NCBI RefSeq assembly: GCF_950101795.1
Contig: NZ_CATNLZ010000007.1
Location: forward strand, 8,790 to 72,789
Origin: Nocardioides sp. T2.26MG-1
GTDB taxonomy: Bacteria; Actinomycetota; Actinomycetes; Propionibacteriales; Nocardioidaceae
Reading direction: 5' to 3'
DNA length: 64,000 nt
The notes below the pieces were generated by a model, which ran no database searches, had not been told where the DNA came from, and saw only the letters and a program-made list of their open reading frames with translations. Of this stretch, positions 11,712 through 20,715 are shown piece after piece. The position numbers were made by a program, and so were the translations under genes. Numbering within the stretch: position 1 is the stretch's first letter; each line of letters opens with the position of its first letter.

Positions 11712-12890
11712 ATGCTTCGTTGGCTGACCGCGGGTGAGTCCCACGGCCCTTCCCTGGTCGCGATCCTCGAGGGGCTGCCCGCCCATGTGCAGGTGACCTC
11801 GAGCGACATCGCCGACGCCCTCGCGCGGCGCCGGCTCGGCTACGGGCGCGGCGCGCGGATGAAGTTCGAGCAGGACGAGGTCACCCTGGTCGGCGGCATC
11901 CGCCACGGCGAGACGATCGGAGGCCCGGTCGCCATCGAGATCGGCAACACCGAGTGGCCCAAGTGGGAGAAGGTCATGTCGGCCGACCCCGTCGACCCGG
12001 TCGAGCTGGAGGCACTGGCCCGCAATGCCCCGCTCACCCGGCCGCGGCCCGGCCACGCCGACCTGGTCGGGATGCAGAAGTACGACTTCCCCGAGGCCCG
12101 GCCGATCCTCGAGCGCGCCTCGGCCCGCGAGACCGCGGCCCGGGTCGCGCTCGGCCGGGTGGCGTCGCAGTTCCTCGAGCAGTCGACGGGGGCCCGGATC
12201 GTCTCCCACGTGCTGGAGCTGGGCGGGGTCCGAGCGCCCGCCGGCCTGTGGCCCGGCCCCGACGACGTGGCCCGGCTCGACGACGACCCGGTCCGGTGCC
12301 TCGACGCCGACACCAGCAAGCTGATGGTCGAGGCGATCGACCAGGCCCACAAGGACGGCGACACCCTCGGCGGCGTGGTCGAGGTCGTGGTCCACGGCCT
12401 GCCGCCGGGCCTCGGGTCGCACGTGCACTGGGACCGGCGCCTCGACGCCCGCCTCGCCGGCGCGCTGATGGGCATCCAGGCGATCAAGGGCGTCGAGGTG
12501 GGCGACGGGTTCGAGCTCGCGGCGACGCCCGGCTCGCGGGCGCACGACGAGATCGTCTCCGGCACCCACGGCATCGAGCGGGTCAGCGGCCGCTCCGGCG
12601 GCACCGAGGGCGGCATGTCCACCGGCGAGATCCTCCGGGTGCGCGCGGCGATGAAGCCGATCGCCACCGTGCCCCGGGCGCTGCGGACCGTCGACGTCGC
12701 CACCGGCGAGGCGACCGTGGCCCACCACCAGCGCTCCGACGTCTGCGCGGTCCCGGCCGCCGGGATCGTCGCCGAGGCGATGGTCGCGCTGGTGCTCGCC
12801 GACGCCGTCCTGGAAAAGTTCGGCGGCGACTCGGTGCGCGAGACCCTCCGCAACGTGGAGAGCTACCTGGACACGCTGAGGTTCCGGTGA
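11712..12890 (+). CDS. aroC: chorismate synthase
   Basis: This FMN-dependent enzyme converts EPSP to chorismate, the last shikimate-pathway step. At 392 aa it carries the family signatures: GESHG near the N-terminus, [11 protein letters not shown], the run [10 protein letters not shown], and [12 protein letters not shown]. An AAGACT hexamer lies 6 nt before the ATG and there is no Shine-Dalgarno, so an extra leaderless promoter inside the operon is possible. Its stop overlaps aroK as GTGA. Confidence 0.97.
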   Translation: MLRWLTAGESHGPSLVAILEGLPAHVQVTSSDIADALARRRLGYGRGARMKFEQDEVTLVGGIRHGETIGGPVAIEIGNTEWPKWEKVMSADPVDPVELEALARNAPLTRPRPGHADLVGMQKYDFPEARPILERASARETAARVALGRVASQFLEQSTGARIVSHVLELGGVRAPAGLWPGPDDVARLDDDPVRCLDADTSKLMVEAIDQAHKDGDTLGGVVEVVVHGLPPGLGSHVHWDRRLDARLAGALMGIQAIKGVEVGDGFELAATPGSRAHDEIVSGTHGIERVSGRSGGTEGGMSTGEILRVRAAMKPIATVPRALRTVDVATGEATVAHHQRSDVCAVPAAGIVAEAMVALVLADAVLEKFGGDSVRETLRNVESYLDTLRFR

Positions 12891-13423
12891 CCACTCCGAC
12901 CCGGCCCCGGGTCGTGCTGGTGGGCCCGATGGGCGCCGGCAAGACCACCGTCGCCGAGCTGCTGGCCACCGCCTGGGGCACGACCGTCCGCGACACCGAC
13001 CGCGACGTCGAGGCCGTCGAGGGCCGGACGATCTCCGACATCTTCGTGGACTCCGGCGAGGAGGCCTTCCGCGGGCTCGAGCGAGCCGCGGTCGCCGACG
13101 CGCTCGCGACCCACGACGGCGTGCTGGCGCTCGGCGGCGGCGCCGTCCTCGACCCGCACACCCGCGAGCTGCTGGCCGGGCACCGGGTGGTGTTCCTCCA
13201 GGTGGGGCTCACCGACGCGGTCAAGCGGGTCGGGCTCGGCACCTCCCGCCCGCTGCTGCTCGGCAACGTCCGCGGCCGGATCAAGGCGCTCCTCGACGAG
13301 CGCACCCCGATCTACGAGTCGGTGGCGGACCTCGTCGTGGACACCGACGGGCGCAGCCCCGAGGATGTCGCCGAGGAGATCCTGGCCGCGTACGGCGAGC
13401 CTGAGGTGGAGGGGGAGGCATGA
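12887..13423 (+). CDS. aroK: shikimate kinase
   Basis: This enzyme phosphorylates shikimate at O3 with ATP. The protein is 178 aa. Walker [10 protein letters not shown] lies at about 13-21, the DTDRD shikimate-binding segment at about 36-40, and the LGGGAV glycine loop follows. GTG start overlaps aroC as GTGA and the stop overlaps aroB as ATGA, so it is translationally coupled on both sides. Residue pattern and neighbours leave little doubt. Confidence 0.96.
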   Translation: MTTPTRPRVVLVGPMGAGKTTVAELLATAWGTTVRDTDRDVEAVEGRTISDIFVDSGEEAFRGLERAAVADALATHDGVLALGGGAVLDPHTRELLAGHRVVFLQVGLTDAVKRVGLGTSRPLLLGNVRGRIKALLDERTPIYESVADLVVDTDGRSPEDVAEEILAAYGEPEVEGEA

Positions 13424-14517
13424 GGGACACCGTCGTGCGGGTCACGGGCCCCTCGCCGTACGACGTGGTCGTCGGCCACGACCTCGCCGACCGGCTCCCG
13501 CAGCTGCTCGGCGTGGGCGTCCAGCGGGTCGCGGTCGTGTTCTCCGACGCGCTGGCCGAGCTGGTGCGCCCGGTCCTCGACTCCCTTGCCGCGGCGTACG
13601 ACGTGATGGTGCTGCCGATCCCCGACGGCGAGCGGGCCAAGAAGGCCGCGGTCGCGGTGTCCTGCTGGGAGGCGCTCGGCGAGGCCGGGTTCACCCGCTC
13701 GGACGCGGTCGTCACCTTCGGCGGCGGCGCGACCACCGACGTCGGCGGCTTCGTCGCCGCGACCTGGCTGCGCGGCGTGAAGGTCGTGCACGTGCCCACC
13801 ACGCTGCTCGGCATGGTCGACGCGGCCGTGGGGGGCAAGACCGGCGTCAACACCCGCAGCGGCAAGAACCTCGTCGGTGCGTTCCACGAGCCCGCCGGCG
13901 TGCTGTGCGACCTCGCCACGCTGCGCACGCTGCCGCGGGCCGAGCTGGTGGCCGGCCTCGGCGAGGTCATCAAGTGCGGGTTCATCTCCGATCCGGGCAT
14001 CCTGACGCTGGTCGAGAGCACCGACCCGGCTGGGCTCGACGCCGACTCGCCGGTGCTGCGCGAGCTCGTCGAGCGCGCGGTGCGGGTCAAGGCCGAGGTG
14101 GTCTCCGCCGACCTCAAGGAGACCGGGGGAGCGGGCGGCCATCCCGGCCGCGAGATCCTCAACTACGGCCACACCATGGCGCACGCCATCGAGCGCACCG
14201 AGAACTACCGCATCCGGCATGGGGAGGCCGTCTCGATCGGCTGCGTCTACGTCGCCGAGCTGGCCAGCCGCGCGGGGACCCTCGCGGCCGACGTCGTCGA
14301 CCGGCACCGCCACACGTTCTCGCGGGTCGGCCTGCCCACGACGTACTCCCAGGCCTCCTTCGACGAGCTGCACCGGGCGATGCGCGTGGACAAGAAGGCG
14401 CGCGGCTCGCAGCTGCGGTTCGTGGTGCTCTCCGACCTGGCGGTTCCCACCGTCCTGGCCGGCCCCTCGGTGGTGGACCTGCGCGACGCCTACGCCGCGA
14501 TCGGCGGGCCGGCGTGA
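13420..14517 (+). CDS. aroB: 3-dehydroquinate synthase
   Basis: This zinc- and NAD-dependent enzyme forms 3-dehydroquinate from DAHP. At 365 aa it shows the NAD site FGGGATTDVGGFVA, the conserved VPTTLLGMVDAAVGGKTG block, GLGEVIK and the metal-binding LNYGHTMAHAIE. The ATG lies in an ATGA overlap with aroK, and the stop overlaps aroQ as GTGA. This family member completes, with aroQ, aroE, aroK and aroC, five of the seven shikimate steps in one cluster; DAHP synthase and EPSP synthase genes are elsewhere. Confidence 0.97.
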   Translation: MRDTVVRVTGPSPYDVVVGHDLADRLPQLLGVGVQRVAVVFSDALAELVRPVLDSLAAAYDVMVLPIPDGERAKKAAVAVSCWEALGEAGFTRSDAVVTFGGGATTDVGGFVAATWLRGVKVVHVPTTLLGMVDAAVGGKTGVNTRSGKNLVGAFHEPAGVLCDLATLRTLPRAELVAGLGEVIKCGFISDPGILTLVESTDPAGLDADSPVLRELVERAVRVKAEVVSADLKETGGAGGHPGREILNYGHTMAHAIERTENYRIRHGEAVSIGCVYVAELASRAGTLAADVVDRHRHTFSRVGLPTTYSQASFDELHRAMRVDKKARGSQLRFVVLSDLAVPTVLAGPSVVDLRDAYAAIGGPA

Positions 14518-14954
14518 GCGGTACGCGGCGGGTGCTGGTGCTCAACGGTCCCAACCTCGGCCGGCTCGGTCGTCGCCAGCCCGAGATCTACGGCACGACC
14601 ACGCACGCCGAGCTGGCGCAGCGGTGCGTGGACTGGGGCCGCGACCTGGACCTCGACGTCGAGGTCCGGCAGACCAACCACGAGGGTGCGCTGCTCGACT
14701 GGCTCAACTCCGCCGCCGACGACGCGGTCCCGGTCGTGCTCAACGCCGCAGCCTGGACGCACTACTCCTACGCGATCCTCGACGCCTGTGCCCAGCTCAC
14801 GGCGCCGCTGGTCGAGGTGCACATCTCCGACCCGCACCAGCGCCCCGAGGAGTTCCGGCACACCTCGGTGGTCACGCCGTACGCCGTCGAGGTGATCGCC
14901 GGCCACGGCGTCGACGGCTACCGGATGGCGCTCGAGGTCATCGCCCGACGTTGA
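14514..14954 (+). CDS. aroQ: type II 3-dehydroquinate dehydratase
   Basis: This enzyme dehydrates 3-dehydroquinate to 3-dehydroshikimate. It is of 146 aa and the type II family, recognised by NGPNLGRLG, the catalytic tyrosine in EIYG, QTNHEGALLDWL, the LNAAAWTHYSYAI block and EVHISD. GTG overlaps the aroB stop as GTGA. Its own stop codon falls inside the first copy of a 21-nt repeat (14950-14970), so the repeat array replaces the normal 3' flank. Confidence 0.96.
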   Translation: MSGTRRVLVLNGPNLGRLGRRQPEIYGTTTHAELAQRCVDWGRDLDLDVEVRQTNHEGALLDWLNSAADDAVPVVLNAAAWTHYSYAILDACAQLTAPLVEVHISDPHQRPEEFRHTSVVTPYAVEVIAGHGVDGYRMALEVIARR

Positions 14955-15062
14955 GTCGGGACTTCTGCACGTCGAGTCGGGAGTTCAGACAGTCGAGTTG
15001 GGACTTCTGACCGGCGAGATGGCCAGAAGTCCGGAATCAATCGTCACAAGTCACGAATCAAC
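14950..15062. repeat. 21-nt repeat array, three direct and two inverted copies
   Basis: Copies of a 21-nt unit with core GTCGAGTCGGGACTTCTG begin at 14950, 14971 and 14992. After an 8-nt spacer, two diverged copies in the opposite orientation cover 15021-15041 and 15042-15062 (about 15 of 21 bases match). The array begins at the aroQ stop codon and fills the gap to the next gene. The same unit occurs twice in ribD at 54025-54066. Confidence 0.85.
15001..15032. terminator. hairpin formed by opposed repeat copies, probable aro operon terminator
   Basis: GGACTTCTGACC (15001-15012) can pair with GGCCAGAAGTCC (15021-15032) with one mismatch around an 8-nt loop. It is the only strong hairpin after aroQ, so the repeat may serve as the operon terminator. 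Confidence 0.45.
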
Positions 15063-15101
15063 GTGGGGGAACCCGTTGGGAGTGGCCGGCGTCGGACCCA
15101 C

Positions 15102-15902
15102 ATGAACACCAACGTGACGGTGAGTGTGCGCGGGCTCCTGGTGGCCGCGCTCGTGGCGATGGCCCTGGTGGTGGCCTACCTCCTCGGCGGCTCCGGCGGG
15201 GCGACCCCGGCGGCGCAGGCGGCCGACGACCGGAGCCCGGCACCGGCGCAGCCGCGCCGGATGCTGACCATGACCGGCACCGGCGAGGCCGGCGCGGTCC
15301 CCGACCAGCTGTCCTTCGGCCTCGGGGTGCACGTGACGCGCGTCGGCCTCGACGACGCGCTCGACGCCGCGAACACGACGATGAGCAAGGTCCTCGGCGC
15401 GCTGGGGGAGTACGGCGTCGCCAAGGCCGACGTGCAGACCACGGGGCTGTCGATGACGCCGGTGTACCAGTATCACGACTACAGCCCGCCGACGATCACC
15501 GGCTACCGCGTCTCCGAGCGCGCCGCGGTGCTCGTCAAGGAGCTCAAGCAGGGCGGCAAGGCGGTCAGTGCCGCCGTCGCCGCCGGGGGCAACAGCGTGC
15601 AAGTGAGCAACATCCGCCTGCTGGTCGGCGAGAGCGACGAGGTGATGGCCGAGGCCCGCGACGCCGCGGTCGAGGAGGCCGCCGTCAAGGCGCAGCAGTA
15701 CGCCGAGGCCTCCGGCCAGACGCTCGGCGACGTCGTCACGCTCCGCGAGGTGCGCACCCGCCCGCTGCCGACCCGGGACATCGAGCTCCACGGTGCCAAG
15801 GCCGGCTACGGCTCGCTGGACCGGCTGGCCGCGGCGATGCCGATCCGCGCCGGCCGCGACCAGGGGTCGGTGACGGTGCAGGTGGTCTGGGAGCTGTCGT
15901 AG
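15102..15902 (+). CDS. SIMPL domain-containing exported or membrane-anchored protein
   Basis: This SIMPL/DUF541 family protein is 266 aa from the ATG at 15102. An earlier GTG at 15063 would begin at the repeat array and was rejected. A hydrophobic segment (about residues 10-28) acts as signal or anchor. The mature part begins with the family's typical TMTGTGEAGAVPDQ and includes the VSNIRL segment and alternating strand/helix pattern. The family is periplasmic or extracytoplasmic and of uncertain function, sometimes linked to oxidative stress. It lies alone between the aro cluster and efp. Confidence 0.85.
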   Translation: MNTNVTVSVRGLLVAALVAMALVVAYLLGGSGGATPAAQAADDRSPAPAQPRRMLTMTGTGEAGAVPDQLSFGLGVHVTRVGLDDALDAANTTMSKVLGALGEYGVAKADVQTTGLSMTPVYQYHDYSPPTITGYRVSERAAVLVKELKQGGKAVSAAVAAGGNSVQVSNIRLLVGESDEVMAEARDAAVEEAAVKAQQYAEASGQTLGDVVTLREVRTRPLPTRDIELHGAKAGYGSLDRLAAAMPIRAGRDQGSVTVQVVWELS

Positions 15903-15933
15903 CCGCGCTTTTCGGTGCCGCGGGGCGAGCCGA

Positions 15934-15939
15934 TAGACT
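15934..15939 (+). promoter_or_regulatory. -10 element upstream of efp
   Basis: TAGACT with a weak -35 (TTCGGT at 15911-15916, 17-nt spacer). It would give efp a 5' leader of about 67 nt. Confidence 0.4.
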
Positions 15940-16012
15940 CGTGCGCTGTTGCCCGGGCGCGGTCCGGGCGGCACTCCGACCCACGACGTACGCAGAAGGC
16001 TGACACGCGCGC

Positions 16013-16576
16013 ATGGCAACGACGAACGACCTCAAGAACGGCATGGTTCTCAACATCGACGGCCAGCTCTGGGCCGTGGTGGAGTTCCAGCACGTCAAGC
16101 CCGGCAAGGGCCCGGCCTTCGTGCGCACCAAGCTGAAGAACGTCGAGTCCAACAAGACCGTCGACAAGACCTTCAACGCCGGCACCAAGGTCGAGACCGC
16201 GACGGTCGACCGCCGCACCATGCAGTACCTCTACAACGACGGCAGCTCCTACGTGTTCATGGACGTCCAGAGCTACGAGCAGCTCGAGGTGCCGCCGGAG
16301 ATCGTGGGCGACACCAAGAACTTCCTGCTCGAGAACCAGGACGTCATCATCGCCACCAACGAGGGTCGGGTGCTGTTCATCGAGCTCCCGGCCTCCGTGG
16401 AGCTGCAGATCACCTTCACCGAGCCCGGCCTTGCCGGCGACAGCGCGACCGGCCGCACCAAGCCGGCGACGCTCGAGACCGGCCACGAGATCCAGGTCCC
16501 GCTGTTCATCAACCAGGGCGAGAAGGTCAAGGTCGACACGCGCGACTCCTCCTACCTCGGCCGTGTGAAGGGCTGA
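16013..16576 (+). CDS. efp: elongation factor P
   Basis: This factor enters the ribosomal E site and rescues stalling at polyproline. At 187 aa it has three OB-like domains in the usual layout. The tip of the first domain reads [17 protein letters not shown]; the lysine in PGKGPA corresponds to the residue that some bacteria modify. No EpmA/EpmB genes are nearby. ATG start, with agaagg about 13 nt upstream. NusB follows with a TGATG overlap. Confidence 0.97.
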   Translation: MATTNDLKNGMVLNIDGQLWAVVEFQHVKPGKGPAFVRTKLKNVESNKTVDKTFNAGTKVETATVDRRTMQYLYNDGSSYVFMDVQSYEQLEVPPEIVGDTKNFLLENQDVIIATNEGRVLFIELPASVELQITFTEPGLAGDSATGRTKPATLETGHEIQVPLFINQGEKVKVDTRDSSYLGRVKG

Positions 16577-16983
16577 TGAGCGCCCGGTCCAAGGCCCGCA
16601 AGCGCGCGCTGGACGTCCTCTACGCCTCGGACATGCGCTCCGAGAGCCCGGTCGAGGCGCTCGACCGCGCCATCGCGGACGGCGAGGGACCGACCAACGA
16701 CTACACCGCCACGATCGTGCGCGGCGTGGTCGAGCACCAGGCCCACATCGACGAGCTGCTCTCGTCGTACTCCGAGGGCTGGGAGCTGAGCCGGATGCCC
16801 GCGGTCGACCGCAACGTGCTGCGGATCGGCGTGTGGGAGCTGCTGTACGCCGACGACGTCCCCGACGCCGTCGCGGTCAGCGAGGCGATGGCGCTGGTCA
16901 CCGAGCTCTCCACCGACGAGTCGCCGCAGTTCGTCAACGGCATCCTCGGCAGCGTCGTGAGGAACAAGCAGACGATCGTCTGA
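16576..16983 (+). CDS. nusB: transcription antitermination factor NusB
   Basis: This RNA-binding protein works with NusE in rRNA antitermination. At 135 aa it is all-helical in pattern and starts SARSKARKRALDVLYA, the typical arginine-rich beginning. The conserved MPAVDRNVLRIGVWELLY and FVNGILG segments are present. The ATG overlaps the efp stop in TGATG. The efp-nusB pair is a common actinobacterial arrangement. Confidence 0.96.
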   Translation: MSARSKARKRALDVLYASDMRSESPVEALDRAIADGEGPTNDYTATIVRGVVEHQAHIDELLSSYSEGWELSRMPAVDRNVLRIGVWELLYADDVPDAVAVSEAMALVTELSTDESPQFVNGILGSVVRNKQTIV

Positions 16984-17006
16984 CCCGTCTCGCGGGCGTC
17001 CTGGGC

Positions 17007-17012
17007 CATAGT
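17007..17012 (+). promoter_or_regulatory. candidate -10 element
   Basis: CATAGT lies 6 nt before the ATG at 17019; no ribosome binding site is visible. Confidence 0.35.
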
Positions 17013-17018
17013 TGGCCC

Positions 17019-18396
17019 ATGGTCGCTCACGAGGTGGACCTGGTCGTCATCGGCACCGGACCCGGCGGCGAGGCCCTCGCCACCGGCGCCGCCGAGGCAG
17101 GCCTGCGGGTGGTCGCGGTCGACCGGCACCTGGTCGGCGGCGAGTGCCCCTACTACGGCTGCATCCCGACCAAGATGATGGTGCGCGGCAGCGACCTCGT
17201 CGCGGAGGTCCGGCGGGCGGGGGCGGTGGCCGGGGAGGCCACGATCGCCCCCACCTGGTCGGTGGTGGCCCGGCGGCTCGACGAGGACGCCACCACCGGA
17301 TGGGACGACACGATCGCGGTCGACCGGCTCCAGGACGCCGGGGCCACCGTCCACCACGGGGTCGCGCGGCTCGACGGACCCCGGCCGGGTGCGGGTCGAG
17401 CTCGCGGACGGCACCGAGCGGGCGTACGCCGCGAGCCGCGGCGTCGTGCTCAACCCCGGGACCCGGCCGGCCGTCCCGCCGGTCGACGGCCTGGCGGGGA
17501 CGCCGTACTGGACCAACCGCGACGCGGTCCGGGTCACCGAGCTCCCCGCCTCGCTGGTCGTGCTGGGCGGCGGGCCGATCGGCTGCGAGCTCGCGCAGGT
17601 GTTCTCCCGGTTCGGGGTGCAGGTGACGGTTGTGCAGCACGCCCCGCGCCTGCTCACGGCGGACGAGCCGGAGGCCTCGGCGCTGATCGGGAAGGTCTTC
17701 GCCGACGAGGGCATCCGCGTGCTCACCGGGGTCGAGCTGACCCGGGCCGCGCACGCCGAGGCAAGGTTCGCGCTCGACCTCGACACCGGTGAGCGGCTGA
17801 CGGCCGAGCGGCTGCTGGTGGCCGCCGGCCGGACCCCCAACCTCGACGACCTCGGACTGGAGACCGTCGGCCTGGACCCCCGGGCCCGCACCCTCGACGT
17901 GGACGTCCACCTGCGCGCGGGGGAGGGGCTGTGGGCGATCGGCGACGTCACCGGCAAGGGCGCGTTCACGCACGTGTCGATGTACCAGTCGGCCGTCGCC
18001 CTGCGCGACATCCTCGGCGAGCCCGGGGCGCCGGCGCGCTACCACGCCGTACCGCACACCACGTTCACCGATCCCGAGGTCGGCGGCGTGGGGCTCACGG
18101 AGCAGCAGGCGCGCACGGCCGGGCTGCGGGTCCGGACCGGCTCCACGCCGCTCGAGCGGTCGTCGCGGGGTTTCACCCACGGACCCGGGGGGAACGGCCT
18201 GATCAAGGTCGTCGAGGACGCGGATCGGGGAGTCCTGGTCGGAGCCACTGCGGTGGGTCCGGCGGGCGGGGAGATCCTCGGCTTCCTGGCCGTCGCGGTG
18301 CACGCGGAGGTCCCCGTCGACACCTTGAGGAACATGATGTACGCCTATCCCACCTTCCACCGGGCCATCGAGTCCGCCATCGCCGACCTGTCATGA
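17019..18396 (+). pseudogene. FAD-dependent pyridine nucleotide disulfide oxidoreductase, frameshifted
   Basis: The first 120 or so codons encode the FAD domain with GTGPGGEA and the redox pair C-P-Y-Y-G-C in GGECPYYGCIPTK. The rest, with the NAD site GGGPIGCELAQ and the dimerisation domain, continues only in the +1 frame from about 17383. One extra C in the run CCCC at 17379-17382 explains this: removing it restores LDGPGRV, the exact sequence of the intact paralog at 19239. As written, the first frame ends at 17792. It may be a pseudogene, a sequencing error, or a +1 shift on CCC-C. The second half is otherwise undamaged. Its stop overlaps the DUF1206 start as ATGA. Its function would be NAD(P)H-linked disulfide reduction on an unknown substrate. 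Confidence 0.85.
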
Positions 18397-19229
18397 GCGT
18401 CTCGGGAGGGAGCACCGCGCGACGGGCCGAGGGAGCCGGCCGCGACGCGCACAACAGCGACTGGATGGAGTACGCCGTCCGCGCGGGCCTGGTGGCCTAC
18501 GCCGTGGTGTACCTGATGATCGGCTGGCTCGCCGTCCAGCTCGCCTTCGGCGACCGCGAGGGCAAGCCGTCGAGCTCCGGAGCGATGCACCAGCTCGCCG
18601 AGCAGCCCTTCGGCGACATCCTGATCTGGGTCGTCTCGATCGGGATGTTCCTGCTGGTGCTCTGGAAGCTGCTCGACGCGGCCTTCGGCCACCAGGAGGA
18701 GCGCGACGACGGCAAGCGGACCCGCAAGCGGCTCGTGTCCGTCGGCAAGGCGATCATCTACGGCGCGATCGGCCTCTCCGGCCTCAAGGTGGCGACCGGG
18801 TCCGGGTCGTCCGGAAAGGGCCAGGAGACCTGGACCGCGAAGGTCATGGACATGACCGGCGGGCAGCTCCTGGTGGGCCTGGTCGCGCTGGCGATCATCG
18901 CCTACGGCCTCTACCAGGGCTACCAGGCCTGGACCGAGGGGTTCGCCGACAAGCTCGACGCGGAGGGCCGCAGCGGCAGCACCGGCACGGCCTACATCGC
19001 GTTCGGCAAAGCGGGGTACACCGCTCGGGGCATCGCGTTCGTCATCGTCGGCGGGCTGTTCGCCTACGCGGCCATCACGCATGACGCGAAGAAGTCCGGC
19101 GGCATCGACCAGGCGCTCTTCGAGGTCCTCGACACCACCTTCGGGCCCGTGCTGCTGTGCCTGCTGGGGGTCGGCCTGGGCTGCTACGGGCTGTTCACGC
19201 TCGCCCGTGCCCGGCACCTGTCGAAGTAG
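18393..19229 (+). CDS. DUF1206 domain integral membrane protein
   Basis: This is a 278-aa membrane protein of unknown function with six hydrophobic helices arranged as three similar two-helix units, the DUF1206 layout. The units begin near residues 25, 110 and 205, each with an aromatic/Gly pattern such as YAVRAGLVAYAVVYL and KAGYTARGIAFVIVGG. The ATG overlaps the end of the frameshifted reductase as ATGA, and a second reductase begins 9 nt after its stop. Position between two redox enzymes suggests a membrane partner, but this is only inference. Confidence 0.87.
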   Translation: MSVSGGSTARRAEGAGRDAHNSDWMEYAVRAGLVAYAVVYLMIGWLAVQLAFGDREGKPSSSGAMHQLAEQPFGDILIWVVSIGMFLLVLWKLLDAAFGHQEERDDGKRTRKRLVSVGKAIIYGAIGLSGLKVATGSGSSGKGQETWTAKVMDMTGGQLLVGLVALAIIAYGLYQGYQAWTEGFADKLDAEGRSGSTGTAYIAFGKAGYTARGIAFVIVGGLFAYAAITHDAKKSGGIDQALFEVLDTTFGPVLLCLLGVGLGCYGLFTLARARHLSK

Positions 19230-19238
19230 CCCGCGCCG

Positions 19239-20570
19239 GTGACGTCGGTCGACCCCGTTGACGTGGTCGTCCTCGGTCTCGGGGCCGGGGGCGAGCACGC
19301 CGCTCGCAAGCTCGCCGAGGCGGGCCTGTCGGTCGTCGGGGTCGAGAGCGACCTCGTCGGCGGGGAGTGCCCGTTCTGGGGCTGCACGCCCTCCAAGCTG
19401 CTGATCCGAACCGCCCAGCAGGGCCGGCCCTGGAGCCGGGCCGCAGAGCGGATCCGTGAGGCCAACCACGACTGGACCGACGACCAGCACGCCGGTCCAC
19501 TCATCGAGGCCGGAGTGCGTGTCGTGCGCGGGCACGGCCGGCTCGACGGACCGGGGCGGGTCGTGGTCGAGACGGCCGCGGGTGGCGAGGAGTACGACGC
19601 GCGACTCGGCGTGGTCCTCAACACCGGCACCCGGCCGGCCGTCCCCGCCATCACCGGCCTCGCGGGGACGCCGTACTGGACCAACCGGCAGGTGATGCGT
19701 CAGACCGAGCCGCCCGCGTCGCTGGTGATCATCGGGGCGGGTCCGATCGGCGCCGAGCTCGCCCAGGCGTTCGCGAGGTTCGGAACTCGGGTCACGATGC
19801 TCGAGGCGCAGGACCGGATGCTGTGCCCGGAGGAGCCGGAGGCCTGCGAGGTCGTGGCCCGGGCGCTGCGGCGCGAGGGCGTCGAGATCCGCACCGGCGT
19901 CGACGTGGCCGAGGTCCGGCACGGGTCGCCGGAGGGCTCTCCGGACGGGTCGTTCGAGGTCGACGTAGACGGTGAGACCGTGTCAGCGGATCGGCTGCTG
20001 GTCGCGACCGGCAGACGGATGAACCTCGACGACGTCGGCCTCGAGACCGTGGGGCTCGATCCGGAGGCCGACCGGGTCGCGACCGACGAGCGGATGCGCG
20101 CCGGCGACCGGCTCTGGGCGGTGGGGGACATCACCGGCCACGGCGCCTACACGCACCTCTCGATCTACCAGGCCCAGGTCGCGGTCCGCGACCTGCTCGG
20201 CGCGGACGGCCCGTGGGCCGAGTACCGCGCGGTCAGCCGGGTGACCTTCACCGATCCCGAGGTCGGCTCGGTCGGTCTGACCGAGGAGCAGGCACGGGCG
20301 GCCGGGCTCCGGGTCGCGGTCGGGCATGCCGAGGTGCCGCGGTCCAGCCGGGGCTGGATCCACGAGGCGGACGGGATCGTCAAGGTCGTGGCCGACGCCG
20401 ACCGCGGCGTGCTGGTCGGTGGCGCCGTGGTGGCGCCGTACGGCGGCGAGGTGCTGGGGCTGCTCACGGCCGCGGTGCACGCCCGGATCCCGGTGGCGAC
20501 GCTGCGCAGCATGCATTACGCCTACCCGACCTTCCACCGGGCGATCGCGGCGGCACTCGCGGACCTCTGA
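19239..20570 (+). CDS. FAD-dependent pyridine nucleotide disulfide oxidoreductase
   Basis: This 443-aa flavoenzyme belongs to the dihydrolipoamide dehydrogenase/mercuric reductase superfamily. It has an FAD motif GLGAGGEHAA, redox cysteines in GGECPFWGCTPSK (C-x4-C), NAD(P) motif GAGPIGAELAQ and a C-terminal dimerisation domain. In place of the catalytic His-Pro-Thr of lipoamide dehydrogenase it has YPTFHRAI, so it is probably not a lipoamide enzyme. It is the intact paralog of the broken gene at 17019; both share CPxxGC and AGTPYWTNR. GTG start with no clear ribosome binding site. Substrate unknown. Confidence 0.9.
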   Translation: MTSVDPVDVVVLGLGAGGEHAARKLAEAGLSVVGVESDLVGGECPFWGCTPSKLLIRTAQQGRPWSRAAERIREANHDWTDDQHAGPLIEAGVRVVRGHGRLDGPGRVVVETAAGGEEYDARLGVVLNTGTRPAVPAITGLAGTPYWTNRQVMRQTEPPASLVIIGAGPIGAELAQAFARFGTRVTMLEAQDRMLCPEEPEACEVVARALRREGVEIRTGVDVAEVRHGSPEGSPDGSFEVDVDGETVSADRLLVATGRRMNLDDVGLETVGLDPEADRVATDERMRAGDRLWAVGDITGHGAYTHLSIYQAQVAVRDLLGADGPWAEYRAVSRVTFTDPEVGSVGLTEEQARAAGLRVAVGHAEVPRSSRGWIHEADGIVKVVADADRGVLVGGAVVAPYGGEVLGLLTAAVHARIPVATLRSMHYAYPTFHRAIAAALADL

Positions 20571-20608
20571 GGCCGACTCGTCGTCGCGTGGCCGCACCGT
20601 GGAGACCG

Positions 20609-20626
20609 CCCGGCTGGCCTGCCGGG
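20609..20626. terminator. weak hairpin after the reductase gene
   Basis: CCCGGC and GCCGGG flank a 6-nt loop. It is short and without a U-tract, so only a possible terminator. Confidence 0.3.
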
Positions 20627-20715
20627 ATCGGTCACCCACGGCGCGTGTGACGGTGCCGATATCGGGGAATCACTTGCACAGCAGGAACTCGCCTGTCTCT
20701 CGAGAGAGGACGCCG

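Noticed and set aside
14950..15062. CRISPR array
   Set aside because: Units are contiguous without unique spacers, two copies are inverted, and there are no cas genes.
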